Below are positions 11,770 to 23,354 of a stretch of 64,000 bases of DNA, piece after piece. The stretch is taken from positions 43,956 to 107,955 of the forward strand of contig JAKCWW010000367.1 of the NCBI GenBank assembly GCA_026260175.1. The letters are read 5' to 3'. How positions within the stretch are numbered: position 1 is the first letter of the stretch; every line of letters starts with the position of its first letter. Origin of the DNA: Reticulitermes lucifugus. Taxonomy: Eukaryota; Arthropoda; Insecta; Blattodea; Rhinotermitidae. Below the pieces are notes generated by a model, which did no database searches, had not been told where the DNA came from, and saw only the letters and a list, made by a program, of their open reading frames with translations. Made by a program: the position numbers and the translations under genes.

Positions 11770-11950
11770 TTTCATTCTGACAGGGGTAGAGGTTCTTTAC
11801 TTTTCCAGATCCAACTCATGCAATAGGTGCCGGTGACTTTTCGCAGGTGTGTATCGGCTGAGACTTAAAAGCTGACGACTGACCTCCATGTTGTGCCAAT
11901 GTTAATAATGCGTGGAACTAAACCTCCAGTTCTCCATACTTCTGTATGAC
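11770..11950 (+). mobile_element. SINE fragment, family 5
   Basis: It shares AATGCGTGGAACTAAACCTCC with the related segment near 9150 and has the same order of surrounding words, but it is strongly diverged. Confidence 0.35.
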
Positions 11951-12059
11951 TTAATGATTAATTATGGAGACAACTTTACTATTATCTTTATCTTATAATA
12001 CAGATATGTGACTAGAAGGTGCATTTAGTTAAATATCAGGCTGACGGCCGCGCCAATTT

Positions 12060-12210
12060 AAAGTAAAGCACCGTTTCAGAGAGTGACTCAATTTCCATAA
12101 GCAGGGTTATGACATCATGACAGCCGCGTAAGGTGGTCAAGTAAACACCGTTTCAGACGCCGACTCCATGTCCATCCTCGGCATTTCGATGCAAAAACCA
12201 TGATCATGGA
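12060..12210. repeat. Imperfect 77-bp tandem duplication
   Basis: CACCGTTTCAGA occurs at 12069 and again at 12146. In both places a diverged GACTC...TCCAT segment follows and AAGTAAA precedes. Only two units are seen. Confidence 0.55.
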
Positions 12211-12657
12211 TATGAAGTTAGTTGGTTTACTTGAACCACCAGACGCTGCTTTCAGTCCGAGAAAATGTTATTGACCTTGTAATGCAGATGTGTAGTTAGG
12301 CCAATAGTGTAAACCATTTACTGCAGTCCGATTAGGTTTCTGGTATCAGAATTTGCTTAAATCTCCATGTAATATATCTTCAATTTTTTGTCTCCACCCA
12401 GAGTAACGGCTGTTTGAAGTTCTGTGCAGCTTACCATTGGAGACCGTGCATAGCTGGAGGGACCAGCTAAATGCATGGTTATTACGCTGTGTTAAAATCA
12501 ACTTTGGTATGAGAATAATACAATAATAGAGTCTAATTGATTCGTGACCTTATTTTTCAGGTGTACTGTCATCATCACCCTTTATGCAGAATTTTTACAA
12601 TTGTATACCTGCAAAAAACCATGTTTCTAGAATATGCCATTTTCCAGCTATTCTGTG

Positions 12658-12674
12658 GTTATTATTATTATTAT

Positions 12675-12706
<32 letters not shown>

Positions 12707-12707
12707 T
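12658..12707. repeat. Compound microsatellite (ATT)n(AGT)n
   Basis: ATT units are followed directly by about ten AGT units, which encode a poly-Ser frame by chance. Confidence 0.95.
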
Positions 12708-13006
12708 TAAGTCACAGCAGTGTAGCTGGCTTGTAAAAGTACGGGTCACTGACCGAGCACTTATTCATTATTCTGCTAAAAACTTTCGAACTGTAAGACA
12801 AGTATTAAGTATTACTACCTTCTGCAATATAGTATATAGATCAGGGTGGAAATTCAGCTGCTTCTAACTGTCGTGTAATTTGTTTAAGATAATGCCCGTT
12901 GTAGATAATACTAACAGTACTACATGAACCGCGTTCAGTTGCCGTATCCTTATTAGCTCTTCTTTTAGATCTGTATATTTCTGGAGCTACTCAGTGATGA
13001 TGCTGT

Positions 13007-13441
13007 ACGAGGTGCTACCCAAAAGTTCAGGGAATTTGCCCATAAACAAATTGCTTATCATAACTCCTAGTTTCCACCGTCTCCTTCGAAGTAGTCCCCT
13101 TGGGCATGGATACAGCGATCCCAGCGTTTTTTCCATGATTCCATGCATCCCTGGAAGTCTTCAAGTGTGAGTGTTTAAGCACCTCCTGCGATTCTGCCTG
13201 GATCTCCTCAATTGTGTCAAAACGACGGCCTTTCAATNNNAATTTCATTTTGGGGAACAGGAAAAAGTCGCAGGGGGCGAGGTCAGGCGAATAGGGTGGG
13301 TGGGGAGTCACTGTCGTGTTTTTGGAAGCCAAAAACTGCCGAACAACGAGCGATGTGTGGGCGGGCGCTTTGTCGTGGTGGAGAACCCAGCTGTTGTTCT
13401 CCCACTTTTCCGGACGGTTGCGCCTAATGCTCTCCCGTAGC
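13007..13441 (-). pseudogene. mariner transposase, 5'-truncated, frameshifted
   Basis: The minus strand encodes the C-terminal half of a Tc1/mariner transposase, the enzyme that cuts and pastes its own element. An HHD (Asp codon 13372-13374) is followed by SPDLAPCDFF, with exactly 34 residues between the two catalytic Asp, the D34D signature of mariner; the first Asp lies in the missing part. KGRRFDTIEEIQ follows. A frameshift near 13165-13172 moves the family C-terminus (RWDRC...QGDYFEGDGGN) to another frame. The 3' inverted terminus beginning CGAGGTGCTACCCAAAAGTTC-like sequence sits at 13008, next to a TA at 13006-13007. The element stops abruptly near 13441, so the N-terminus and 5' terminus are gone. 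Three N at 13238-13240 interrupt it. It cannot be active. Confidence 0.9.
13238..13240. other. Assembly gap (3 N)
   Basis: Three ambiguous bases inside the mariner coding region, one codon long. Confidence 0.99.
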
Positions 13442-13514
13442 CGATGTTACTGGAATTGCTACTTCTGTTAAATATGCTTGTTTGATGGTTTTGTCAAGCA
13501 AAACTATATCTGAT

Positions 13515-13682
13515 CTAATTATTGTTATATCACCAACTAAATGCACTTTTATTTAAAAAAAAACACAATAAGGTTTCTTTAAAACGTTTAATAAAAACGT
13601 TTTTATTAAACGTTTTAAAGAAACCTTATTTTGTTTTTTTTAAAATAAAAGTGCATTTAGTTGGTGATATAACAATAATTAG
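13515..13682. mobile_element. Hairpin MITE, 168-bp near-perfect palindrome
   Basis: The whole unit is self-complementary about 13598.5. The outer arm begins CTAATTATTGTTATATCACC and the right end is its complement, with only one or two differences, in the A-run region. There is almost no loop. It carries the word AAATGCACTT, similar to the hairpin at 14950-15140. It has no coding capacity and could form a long double-stranded RNA if transcribed. Confidence 0.85.
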
Positions 13683-14949
13683 TGAAAAATGCACGGTGAA
13701 TTTAGAATAAAATTATATCTGGTCTGTTGTTATGGACAGTTCGATCAGTTGATATGGAACTGTCATAGTGCAGTTTACAATATGAGTTCTGTAACACTAT
13801 TATTATTATTATTATAGAGCAGAGCAATTCTTGCATAGCCGATCAGACGTTGCACCTTCCATGGATTCTGTAGGTTCGCAAGAAGCCGCCACTGGATTCT
13901 ATCCAGTGCCACAATAATCCGTTATGCATCCCGTGATCTTATTTCTTTAACATAGATTTTAATATTGTTCTTCAATCAATGCCCATGTAATATCTTCTTG
14001 CCCTGAGATTTTCAGAAGCAAATTTTGTATGCATATTTCCCGAACCATCCATAAGTACTGTGTTTATACCAAGCACGTTTCATCCTCCCGGATATTACTG
14101 TCCTAATATATTTCGTGAAGGCACAAATTATAAAGCATGTTATTGTGTAAATTTATCTTCTCGTCCGTTACTTCCACTCAGTTTTAAATGTGCCCCTCAG
14201 CATCCAGTTCTTAAACGTCCTTAATCTAAGGATGTGCCTTAGTATGAGACGCCTAGTATAATATATGAATTAAAAATTAAACCATATACTTCCCTTTGTC
14301 TTTCCTAATTTTCCCCCGTATAATGTTATCAAGTCCTAAACCTCTAAATTCAGCATCTTCGCCATGTTTGTAATTTTTAGCACATTATATCAGAGCTTTT
14401 AAACCCTTTTCAGTTCGCGAAGCACCTGGACGCCGCAGTGCTCTCTGTGGAACACAATAAAAATTTAATTCTTTATGCCGTTATTCAAACTATGGGCAAT
14501 ACCACTGGCGGAAAATATGCCATGTCATATTGTGGATCGGTGGGATAGCTGGCTTTTATGTAATCTGTGGCGAGGAAACTGCAAAACTGAAAAAATTCGA
14601 TCTCAAAATTTATTTTGTCTGCGATTTGGGAAAGGGCCGCCATTACTCCATGGCAATGGCGGAGTGCGTCGCTCACAGAACAACGACACAGAAAGCGTTT
14701 CGTCATACCGAATTAAATTTAAATTCATGATATACATGTAGGTTCAATAGATAGTGTCTCGTAGGTTCAAATCTTGAGCATCAGTCCGTCTAAGAGACTT
14801 GGACTGTTTGATCTCGAAAATGGAGGTATTATATTCACTTGAAACGTCGGTAACTGTTATACCATTCGCCACAAGGTAAAGTACCAGAATACTTAAATGT
14901 TCTTCAGTATAAACTTCACTTTATATTCACCGTGCATCTTTTTATAATT
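13683..14949. other. Non-coding, no gene seen
   Basis: AT-rich. A short (ATT)n run lies at about 13799-13817. Frames at 14475-14741 overlap on both strands and show no motif. Confidence 0.4.
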
Positions 14950-15140
14950 GAATTATTTGTACCAACAAATGCACTAAGACAGTTTTTTCGCTGTTTTCTT
15001 TATTATAAGGATGCCCCTTATATATTATATTATAATATTATATATATAATATATATTATATATATTATAAGGATGGCATCCTTATAATAAAGAAAACAGT
15101 GAAAAAACTGTCTTAGTGCATTTGTTGGTACAAATAATTC
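14950..15140. mobile_element. Hairpin MITE, 66-bp arms with AT-rich centre
   Basis: The arms 14950-15015 and 15075-15140 are reverse complements with at most a few differences. The left arm begins GAATTATTTGTACCAAC and both contain AAATGCACTAAGACAG or its complement. The 59-base centre is almost only A and T and is itself nearly palindromic. Similarity of the outer words to 13515-13682 suggests one family. Confidence 0.85.
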
Positions 15141-16224
15141 AGTTCTTCAGTATGTCTGTGAGAACTCCTAACCTCATGAATTAACGTTTTAGTCGGGGAA
15201 TCTGAAGGTGATGGACTACTTAGCAATACAAGTACTGAGTTGCAGATGGAGCAGCAGATTAAATCCAATCTTGAATAACTAGGAGGACGATGTGAACCGG
15301 ATCTATCTAAATCAAGATACGAGTAGTTGCAGACTTCTGTAATTGCAATAGTGAACTGTCCATTTTCATAAAAACAGGGACTCTTGCTGCATGGAGTTTT
15401 TTTTTTTTATGACACAAGTTTTCCAAGCTAAAGACCTCATACAATACCTTGCCAACGTTAGAGGCGTATCTTGCGCAGAACGACGTCTCATACTCGTACA
15501 CACAGATGTACAGTTTCAGATGCTCAGCGTTAACTGCATGTGCCACCTGCTTTGACATAAATTCTACTTTCTGTCCATACAGGGTACATGTGTGTTCCAC
15601 TTGATTCTTCGTAATAAACAAATATTTCCCAAGACAGAATTAGCCGATTTGGTTTCGTAATCGATACGTGGCTTGTTCTTTGTGCGGTAGGAACTGAATT
15701 TTTGTGTATTATGTAGATTAACTTCAGAATTTATAGCGTTATCATGTGAATAGTGGCGATCTTTCTAAGAAAACAATTTTTATTAACACCTTGCCGAGAC
15801 AGTGGTTTGCAAAATATCAGTAATGTGAGAACACAGCAGCACAGGTATTCGTAATGACATAATCATTTTAAGTATCATATTTTGTCATTCGATGTTTAAG
15901 GTTTCCGCTATAAATTATGAGTAGAAACTGGTCTTTAAAGAAAAGTAAACCTACAGAGTTGGTTCACTGGACTGCTATTCAGAGTACAAGAAAGCGAACA
16001 CTTTAACTACACCACAGTGAACAAATTTTACTTCACTGTTCACTTTTGCGTACTAACAGTGCATCTTACGTATGCATCTCTACTAAACGAATAAAGAGTT
16101 CAATCTGCACATTGTAAATCACGTGTTAATCTTCTATGATACCTCTTACCGATTTATTCTTGAGGGTATACCAGTTAACGTAAGAATAAAAACAATACAT
16201 TTCCATTAGCACAGCGTCGGAATC
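15141..16224. other. Non-coding, no gene seen
   Basis: AT-rich. The minus-strand frame 15307-15621 has no recognisable motif. Confidence 0.4.
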
Positions 16225-16395
16225 ATGCCTTACTGCCTCCTGCCATCAGTGCCTCAATCAGACTTGCCTGTCGTCCGTAATAATACGACGACATCAACGT
16301 GCAACGTTCTAATTGGCTTCGTGTTCCTGCTGACTATCAGCACGGTGCTTGTTCAGCATCAGCAAGCGCTGATCCAGTGTCCAAAGTCACCCTAA
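16225..16395 (+). CDS. Small open frame, 56 aa, one hydrophobic segment (unproven)
   Basis: ATG at 16225 to TAA at 16393-16395. The predicted peptide has a polar N-terminus with an N-N-T-T-T-S-T stretch, then a hydrophobic run at about residues 28-43 (VLIGFVFLLTISTVL) long enough for one membrane pass, then QHQQ and a short tail. GC content is near 50 percent, clearly above the flanks. I do not recognise it. It could be a small membrane protein, an exon that continues by splicing, or a chance frame. No polyadenylation signal or clear splice site is attached, and a hAT-type MITE begins 88 bases downstream. Confidence 0.25.
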   Translation: MPYCLLPSVPQSDLPVVRNNTTTSTCNVLIGFVFLLTISTVLVQHQQALIQCPKSP

Positions 16396-16482
16396 GAATC
16401 TGATTAGCACAGCTGCGTTCAGGCAAATCCATACGGTCACCGCAAAAGGCTATTCACCTCAAACAAACGATACCGGTTAAAG

Positions 16483-16874
16483 CAGTGGTTCCCAAAGTGG
16501 GCGGTACCGCCCCCTGGGGGGCGGTGGGATTACCGAGGTNNNNNNNNNNNNNNNNNNNNNNNNNNNNNNNNNNNNNNNNNNNNNNNNNNNNNNNNNNNNN
16601 NNNNNNNNNNNNNNNNNNNNNNNNNNNNNNNNNNNNNNNNNNNNNNNNNNNNNNNNNNNNNNNNNNNNNNNNNNNNNNNNNNNNNNNNNNNNNNNNNNNN
16701 NNNNNNNNNNNNNNNNNNNNNNNTAACTCTTATAATTTTATTTAAACGATTTTTTAAATACAAAATAAAAGTGGAAACAAAAGCGATTTATGTTTCTTAA
16801 AAAAGGTAGGGGGCGCTGTGGGTGTGTATATGGAGCCAAGGGGACGGTGGACCGAAAAAGTTTGGGAACCACTG
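16483..16874. mobile_element. hAT-type MITE with 8-bp target duplication
   Basis: Terminal inverted repeats: left CAGTGGTTCCCAAAGTGGG, right ending in TTTGGGAACCACTG. The 8-bp duplication GGTTAAAG is exact at 16475-16482 and 16875-16882, which is diagnostic of hAT insertion. Sub-terminal GC-rich blocks (CCGCCCCC, GGGGGCG) match the known style of such elements. There is no transposase. Positions 16540-16723 are N, so the true length is unknown. Confidence 0.93.
16540..16723. other. Assembly gap (184 N)
   Basis: Run of N wholly inside the hAT-type MITE. Confidence 0.99.
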
Positions 16875-16882
16875 GGTTAAAG

Positions 16883-18205
16883 CAAGTGGCATGTGTCTCT
16901 CACAGCTTTGGTTTAAGTCCTTCTTCAAAAAATTAATCCATTGCGTTGGCAGTAACGTTTCATTTTTCGGTACTTATAGGACGATATAAGAACAGGCAGC
17001 GAAGGCGAGGTAAGATGTGTAGACGCAATAAATTTAAAGAAGAAGAAAATGCGTTCGGCAGAATGAAAGTTCCCACGATCATATTTCCAGTGTGCTAACG
17101 GTAATTACTATGCCCTTAGCACAGCGTAGGTAAGGTAATCACTGCGTAATTAATTTCCCATCACACCATGAAGTCGTATAGGAGAGGGGGAGTATAGCTC
17201 CGTGCGTTTTTAACCTCTGCAATAAATGGAAATGAGTGGTCGGTTTTACACTCGGCCTTCTTTGCCTCCATCAAAACAGCCGCCGATATCCATCGGGTAC
17301 TGAATGCTTTTTTCGGCTGTTACAACTTTTGCCAATTAGGAATTTAAGACATGTAGATTGTAATTGAATCTGTGTTTAAGCACACGCACGAAACATTTAT
17401 TTCTTTTGCACTCAGTTCTTCAAGAGAATAACAGAATGTAAGTGGGGCAAAATAATTTTGCCGGAAACATTTACGGTGGTAGGTTGTAGAAGTCGCGTGC
17501 CACTGCATAAAAATGTACTGTAAATTATTTCTCATCGTCTCGTGGCATACAGTCGAGTGCTGGGCTTTACTGAAGCGTCATACTAAGAGTTTTGATCGCC
17601 TTCTACAAGGGGCGCTAGTTTCATGGTTGAAAATTCTTATGCAGGTTATCCTGAGCTTTCACTTCTGCCCAATTGTCACAGGTACTGCATAACAAAAAGG
17701 GGATAATTGTAAAGACCAGAACCCCATGCATATAGAAGTAAAGTTAAATTTTTTTTAGTTTTCCTACCTAAAACGAACAGTGTTTTGTATTTTTACCTCT
17801 CCGGTATCACTATTTTCTTGATACAGAATGTCATGTGTGGAGGAGGACTTACATGGGTAATAGGCAACGAATGTAGGAAGCAATAAAGATCTCATGCCTT
17901 GCATACAGTTGTGAGGCGTTCTGCTTCGTACACAGGTCCAGACGTTCTGTACTTTGCCTGTAACATAACATGCACGTGAAGTGCTGCGTTTGAAATGAGA
18001 CGCTTGTTCCATGCGGTGGGCTTCTGAGTGAAGGAGAAAGAGAGGTGTTGTAAGTGACGGCGCTGTCAGTTGCTAAGATTGTATAACGTCAATGGCAGAT
18101 GAACGAAATACGAGCATGAAGCATTGCTGGAATGATACTGACAGGGGAAGACCGAAGTACTCGGAGAAAAACTTGCGCAAGTGCCTCTTTTTTCACCACA
18201 GATTA
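16883..18205. other. Non-coding, no gene seen
   Basis: AT-rich. Open frames are short and have no recognisable content. Confidence 0.4.
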
Positions 18206-18304
18206 CATGGGCTGTCGCTTCCGACTTGCATGCAGATGGCGTCCGGTTCGACTTCCGGCCACGACACCAACTACCCTAACTTTCATGGTTTCCTCAGTAC
18301 ATAA
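18206..18304 (+). mobile_element. tRNA-derived SINE family A, left half
   Basis: A B-box-like GTCCGGTTCGACTTCCGG is followed by CACGACACCAACTACC and TTCATGGTTTCCTCAG, words seen in other family A copies. The SINE is split by the tandem array that follows; its right half resumes at 19413. Confidence 0.7.
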
Positions 18305-19412
18305 ACTTATATGCCGTGATAGTACCTTACATTATACCTATACAGATAAGCCGTGGTAATACCTTACATTCTGCCTATACCCATATGCCCTGATAGTACC
18401 TACATTACACCTACATCCATATGCCGTGATACTACCTTACATTATACCTGCACCCATATGCAGTAGGCCTAATAGTACCTTACATTATGCCTATACCCAT
18501 ATGCCCTGATAGTACCTACATTACACCTACACATATATGCCATGATAGTACCTTACATTATACCTGCACCCATATGCAGTAGGACTAATAGTACCTTACA
18601 TTATGCCTATACCCATATGCCGTCATAGTACCTTACATTACACCTACACATATATGCCATGATAGTACCTTACATTATACCTGCACCCGTATGCACTAGG
18701 CCTAATATTACCTTAATTATGCCTATACCCATATACCGTCATAGTACCTTACATTACACCTACACATATATGCCATGATAGTACCTTACATTATACCTGC
18801 ACCCGTATGCACTAGGCCTAATATTACCTTAATTGTGCCTATACCCATATACCGTCATAGTACCTTACATTACACCTACACATATATGCCATGATAATAC
18901 CTTACATTATACCTGCACCCGTATGCACTAGGCCTAATAGTACCTTACATTGTGCCTGTACCCACATGCCGTGATAATGCCTCACATTACACCTACACAT
19001 ATATGCCATGATAGTACCTTACATTATACCTGCACCCGTATGCACTAGCCCTAATAGTACCTTACATTATGCCTATACCCATATACCGTCATAGTACCTT
19101 ACATTACACCTACACATATATGCCATGATAGTACCTTACATTATACCTGCACCCGTATGCACTAGGCCTAATATTACCTTAATTATGCCTATACCCATGT
19201 ACCGTCATAGTACCTTACATTACACCTACACATATATGCCATGATAGTACCTTACATTATACCTGCACCCGTATGCACTAGGCCTAATAGTACCTTACAT
19301 TGTGCCTGTACCCACATGCCGTGATAATGCCTTACATTATGCCTATACCCATATGCCGTGATAGTACGTTACATTATACCTACACCCATAAGCCGTGATA
19401 TTACTCTAAATT
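18305..19412. repeat. Minisatellite with 39-bp monomers and 116-117-bp higher-order unit
   Basis: The monomer is about 39 bases with core GATAGTACCTTACATTA. Three variant monomers form a larger unit: the GATA of the 'ATGCCATGAT' type (ATGCCGTGAT in the first copy) falls at 18428, 18544, 18661, 18777, 18893, 19010, 19127 and 19243, spacings of 116 or 117. The array lies between the two halves of a SINE, and the last monomer runs without a break into the SINE 3' part. Confidence 0.95.
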
Positions 19413-19512
19413 ACACCACCACCGCTTCCTTCCACATCCTTTCTGATTTTCCTCATATTCGTCAGTATACGTGGTCCTGGGTTGCTGACAGAGTCGTTAA
19501 ATTAAAGTATAG
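19413..19512 (+). mobile_element. tRNA-derived SINE family A, right half
   Basis: CACCGCTTCCTTCCACATCC, CCTCATATTCGTCAGTA and GTCGTTAAATTAA form the typical 3' part of family A. A similar 3' part is seen near 53429-53518. Confidence 0.7.
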
Positions 19513-21561
19513 TATACCTACAATGTAGTGTGTCCTTCCAACAAGTCGCCTGCTCTACTGTCCATTGTAGCAGCGTTTAGCTGTGTATCAGCTGTTAATT
19601 GAGCTGGCCGCAGACAGATGGCACAGGAGTTATATTTCCCATGAGATATAACTTGTTTTAACACTAATTGGGCTACGGGTTAGTGTCTGTGGTGATTAAT
19701 GAGTACGGTATTGACTCGCTCATACTGCCATCCACCTCCCTGCTTGTGCGCGGCCTGGTGTTGATTTACGGAACTACCCAGGCTTGTATTTCAGAAAGCA
19801 ATAAATGATAAAACGTCTAATAAAACTGGCGTTTGATGACTGTTTTTAAGCCTGCAGGTATTAAAATTGTTCATATTTGGTGTTCCGGGATGCGAAGGTG
19901 TGTAGTTTGGTAAGGAGGTACCAGGGTCGACCCTGATCGTGGAAGCACGACGATTCTCCGAAACGTTGTTCTTACGTATCTAACAAACTGAAAGGCGTCA
20001 CGTGCCAGAAGACCATAATATTAAATACCGCTGTGAGATCTTTAAATCTCGTGGTTCACGTTTTTAATTCAACTAAGGTAAATTGCACAGTAATCTGAGA
20101 ACTGATGGACCGTAGTATCCTCCACGACGCAGTTACATCTGCAGAAGTTGGAGAGCTTGAGAAGAAAACTGGAGAAAACTAGACTTCGGTTAACTTGTAA
20201 ATAGTAAACAAATCGGCCGTCGCCTATTTCAAGATGTTAGACTTTGTGTGGTACTTTTTGTAGTTTGCATAGTAGAAGATACTGAGAAGTAGAGAATGCA
20301 GTGGGCAGCCCACAGGCAGAAGACAGAGGATAGTAATACTGGCTAGGACAGTGTAATGCTATATAGACCACACCTCGGGGAAGAAGAAACGTTGGGAGAT
20401 CTGAAATAAAGCGCTCGGAATAACGATGAAACTCGATACATTAGGGACTCTGACAGTACAGAAGAGGAGGAGGAGGAGCATGAAAAAGAAAAAGAAAGAA
20501 AGAGAAAGAAAGAAAAGCAGGAAAGAAAACACCGTCTTCCTTTCTAAAAAATGAACGATTACGATAAATTGTGAGTTTAGCTAAGACACCTCTCGAATAG
20601 CCCTGAAACTAACAAGTGTTAGGGCTTTAAATACACTCTCTTAATTCTAATATACAACCCATGTTGTTGGTAACATTGTTGATGGATGATATTCAGTACC
20701 TCGATTGCAAGGCATGAGAATTTAAATGATTACACAAAACGCGCAGTTACCGAAATATTATTTTATAACGCAACGAAAGAATTCCTTGGAACATTGTCCT
20801 TCTTGGAAAGCGGTGCTGGTCAACAAATTTTCCGCTTTTTTTCTACGTAATCAGGGGCTTCACCACTATGTCACTGTACCACACCTTGAATCAGACTCTA
20901 TTTCAGAGGGTCAGGGGGTAGATATGTCAATCCAGTTCACACCCTCATTCTTTGACGGCTATTTTAATATTATCTTCATATGTACACATAAGTTTATTAA
21001 GTTGTCTCTTACTCCCGGGATTTTAGATTAAAATTGTATGCGTCTGACAAAATTTATTGGCACTGTATAGTTAGAGATACCGACAGTGTCGTTAAATATA
21101 GAATAAAAGAAATTAATTATTGACCTCAAAAAACAAATACTGAATTATTCTTGCTTTTATTAAATCGGGGCTATTGAATCGGAAATTTTTACAATCACAT
21201 GTTTTTCTCTATTGCTTACCTCTGTATCACCGCTGGTAATATTGCTTTTAAATATCAGATTTTACATTTATATTGCTGTTTAACACCAAAATAACAGTGA
21301 CCATAGATCGCTATATGCCTTGCACTTTATTATATTCTAACACTAATCAGTCTGAGAGAATGTAAGGAAAAAAGAAAAGGACAGACAGAAGAGTTTTGTA
21401 CAATATATAAAACTGTATTTTGTATTACATACTAGGAGATCATTTTATTCTAAGCGCTCTATCTTTACGCGTAGGAAACGAAGGTGCATTAAGGTACAGT
21501 GTGTTCACGTAGTGTAAGTCACATGCAAGGCTGTCGATTCTCTACAAATCGTCTACTGTAG
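19513..21561. other. Non-coding; purine-rich tract at 20461-20525
   Basis: No gene is recognised. The 20461-20525 tract is GAGG/GAAA low-complexity sequence. The frame at 20726-21031 has no motif. Confidence 0.4.
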
Positions 21562-21835
21562 ATAAGGCCTTCTCTCCTCAGTGATGTTACGCAACGTTGG
21601 TTGGTGGTTGGTTACCGACTTTTCGGGACGGCCTATCGGTCCCATCTTTTTGGGTCAGACAGTCCTGGAAGAATTATTGGACTTCAAGTTTCAGGCGATC
21701 CAATAAGACGTCTTGTACCTCAAGCTCCACTTGAAGATTGGACCGACAGGCCGCTCCGAAACGTCGGTAGCCATCTACCAACCAACGCTACGTCAGGTCC
21801 CAGAAGAGCGAATGTCTCTGCGGCTGAAGCATGAA
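21562..21835. repeat. Foldback repeat, GAAGATGG/CCGAAACG type
   Basis: Inverted arms each carry TTACCGAC...TTTCGG and CCTATCGGTCCCATCTT or their complements, and the outer parts carry TTGGTTGGTGG and its complement. A relative with closer arms is at 55452-55643. The open frame across it is a by-product. Confidence 0.7.
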
Positions 21836-22084
21836 ATCTCGCATCGAGGAGGTAACGTGTGGTGTTGAAGTTTCCTGTCATGTTTGCCTTGTATTGCTGA
21901 TGCTAAAGAACGGGGTAGACACTAACTGGAACAGAAGATTTTAATTTTTATCACACGGTACGTGATTTTGTCTCGCAACTGGCTTGTTGGCTCAAACGTG
22001 ATAGGCACCGCTCATCAGCGGAGCAGGGAATTAACGCTGTGCCCACAAGCAGAGCAGAGATGGGGATGTTCTTGCGCCCAGAAG

Positions 22085-22294
22085 GGCCGAGAGGTCTCCA
22101 TGTGAAACAAGTTTTTAGTGCTGTCCGCACTTAATGAAAGTTGCAATTTATCCATTTTTAAGTAAAATTCTGCGATTTAAAATTTCAAGAAAATGTTCAG
22201 TGATCTTAGAGTTGTAATGTCATGTTCGTACAGACAGACGGAGGGAGGAACATAACTGTCTTATTGGGCGTTTCCCAACGGTGCGAACGCGCCT
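22085..22294 (-). repeat. Dispersed repeat ending in the GGCGCG motif
   Basis: It ends in GCGAACGCGCCT at 22283-22294, the same terminal motif as the GGCGCG family. The body (TGTCCGCACTTAATG... CAGACAGACGGAGGGAGG) is different, so this is a related or composite unit. Confidence 0.45.
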
Positions 22295-23354
22295 AATGTC
22301 GATAGAAAAATACTAAGTAAACATTTAAGCCTACACTCAAATTTGGCTGCCTGAAAGTAGACGGGACCCCATAGGACCTTTACATGTGCCTTGGAACTTA
22401 GACCACTGAGCCTGCTTATCCGGGCTCATTGCGGCATACGCATTTTTCAGCAGGCTACGTATATTGAGCACATAGTCTTTTTACGTATTACTGTGAACTG
22501 TTCGATACGTTATAAGCGATGGATCTGATTAATGACTGATTCTACGTCTTTCTTAGTACACGAGGTTATAGGTTGATGGATGTGCTGTTACGTAGCCTAT
22601 GTAGAAGTGTAGTTGGTTCATGTCATGCAGAGCAACGTGCAGTCGATTTAGTTGGCATCATTTGAGGGCACTTCACTTTCATTTATCAGTCTGGTCTCTG
22701 TCACTGTTTTATTGATGGATTTGTAGGTTATTTAACAATCATTATTGAAGTGTGAAGGCAGAATTTATCGTCAGATTAGGTGGAGGTGATTTTCTTGGTT
22801 GCGGATTATACGTATAGTGATGAGCCACGAGGCGGTAGTGGCTGACATGAATTCACTGCTGACATTGTTTGGAGAGAAGGGTGACGAATTGGAAATCTCA
22901 GTCAGATAGCTTGGTAGAGAATGGTACCTGACATACTGGGATTGTATTGCTAAAACAGCCTGCCGGGTGTCTGTGAAGTTTGGGCTGTAAGTACATGGGC
23001 TTAGGCTGGAGTGGAAATTGAGAGCACGAAGTCACGCATAGGGCGTCTTGTGATGTGTCAGTCTAATGCCGGCATTCGCCACGCTTCCACTGATGAATAT
23101 GTTCGCACTGAACAGGTCAAGTGGTGAGGTCCCAGTTTAAAATATCAGCTAAAAATTGGCTATCCCAACTAATGAGTGTAGCGGTTTACCTCAGCCCCTG
23201 CAGTTAAATTCCGGAATAGAATCTCGAATTATGCGATGGCCCCTTTCCCATTTATTATGCCCTATTATCCTACCATTCAACGCTGTATTGTCTGAGATAA
23301 TGAGATCGTCGTTAAATAAATTCACAATGATAGGCAGCGTATAGACACTAGGCT
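22295..23354. other. Non-coding, no gene seen
   Basis: The last part (near 23230-23340) ends in GTCGTTAAATAAATTC, the 3' end style of SINE family A, so an old SINE tail probably lies there. Nothing else is recognised. Confidence 0.4.
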
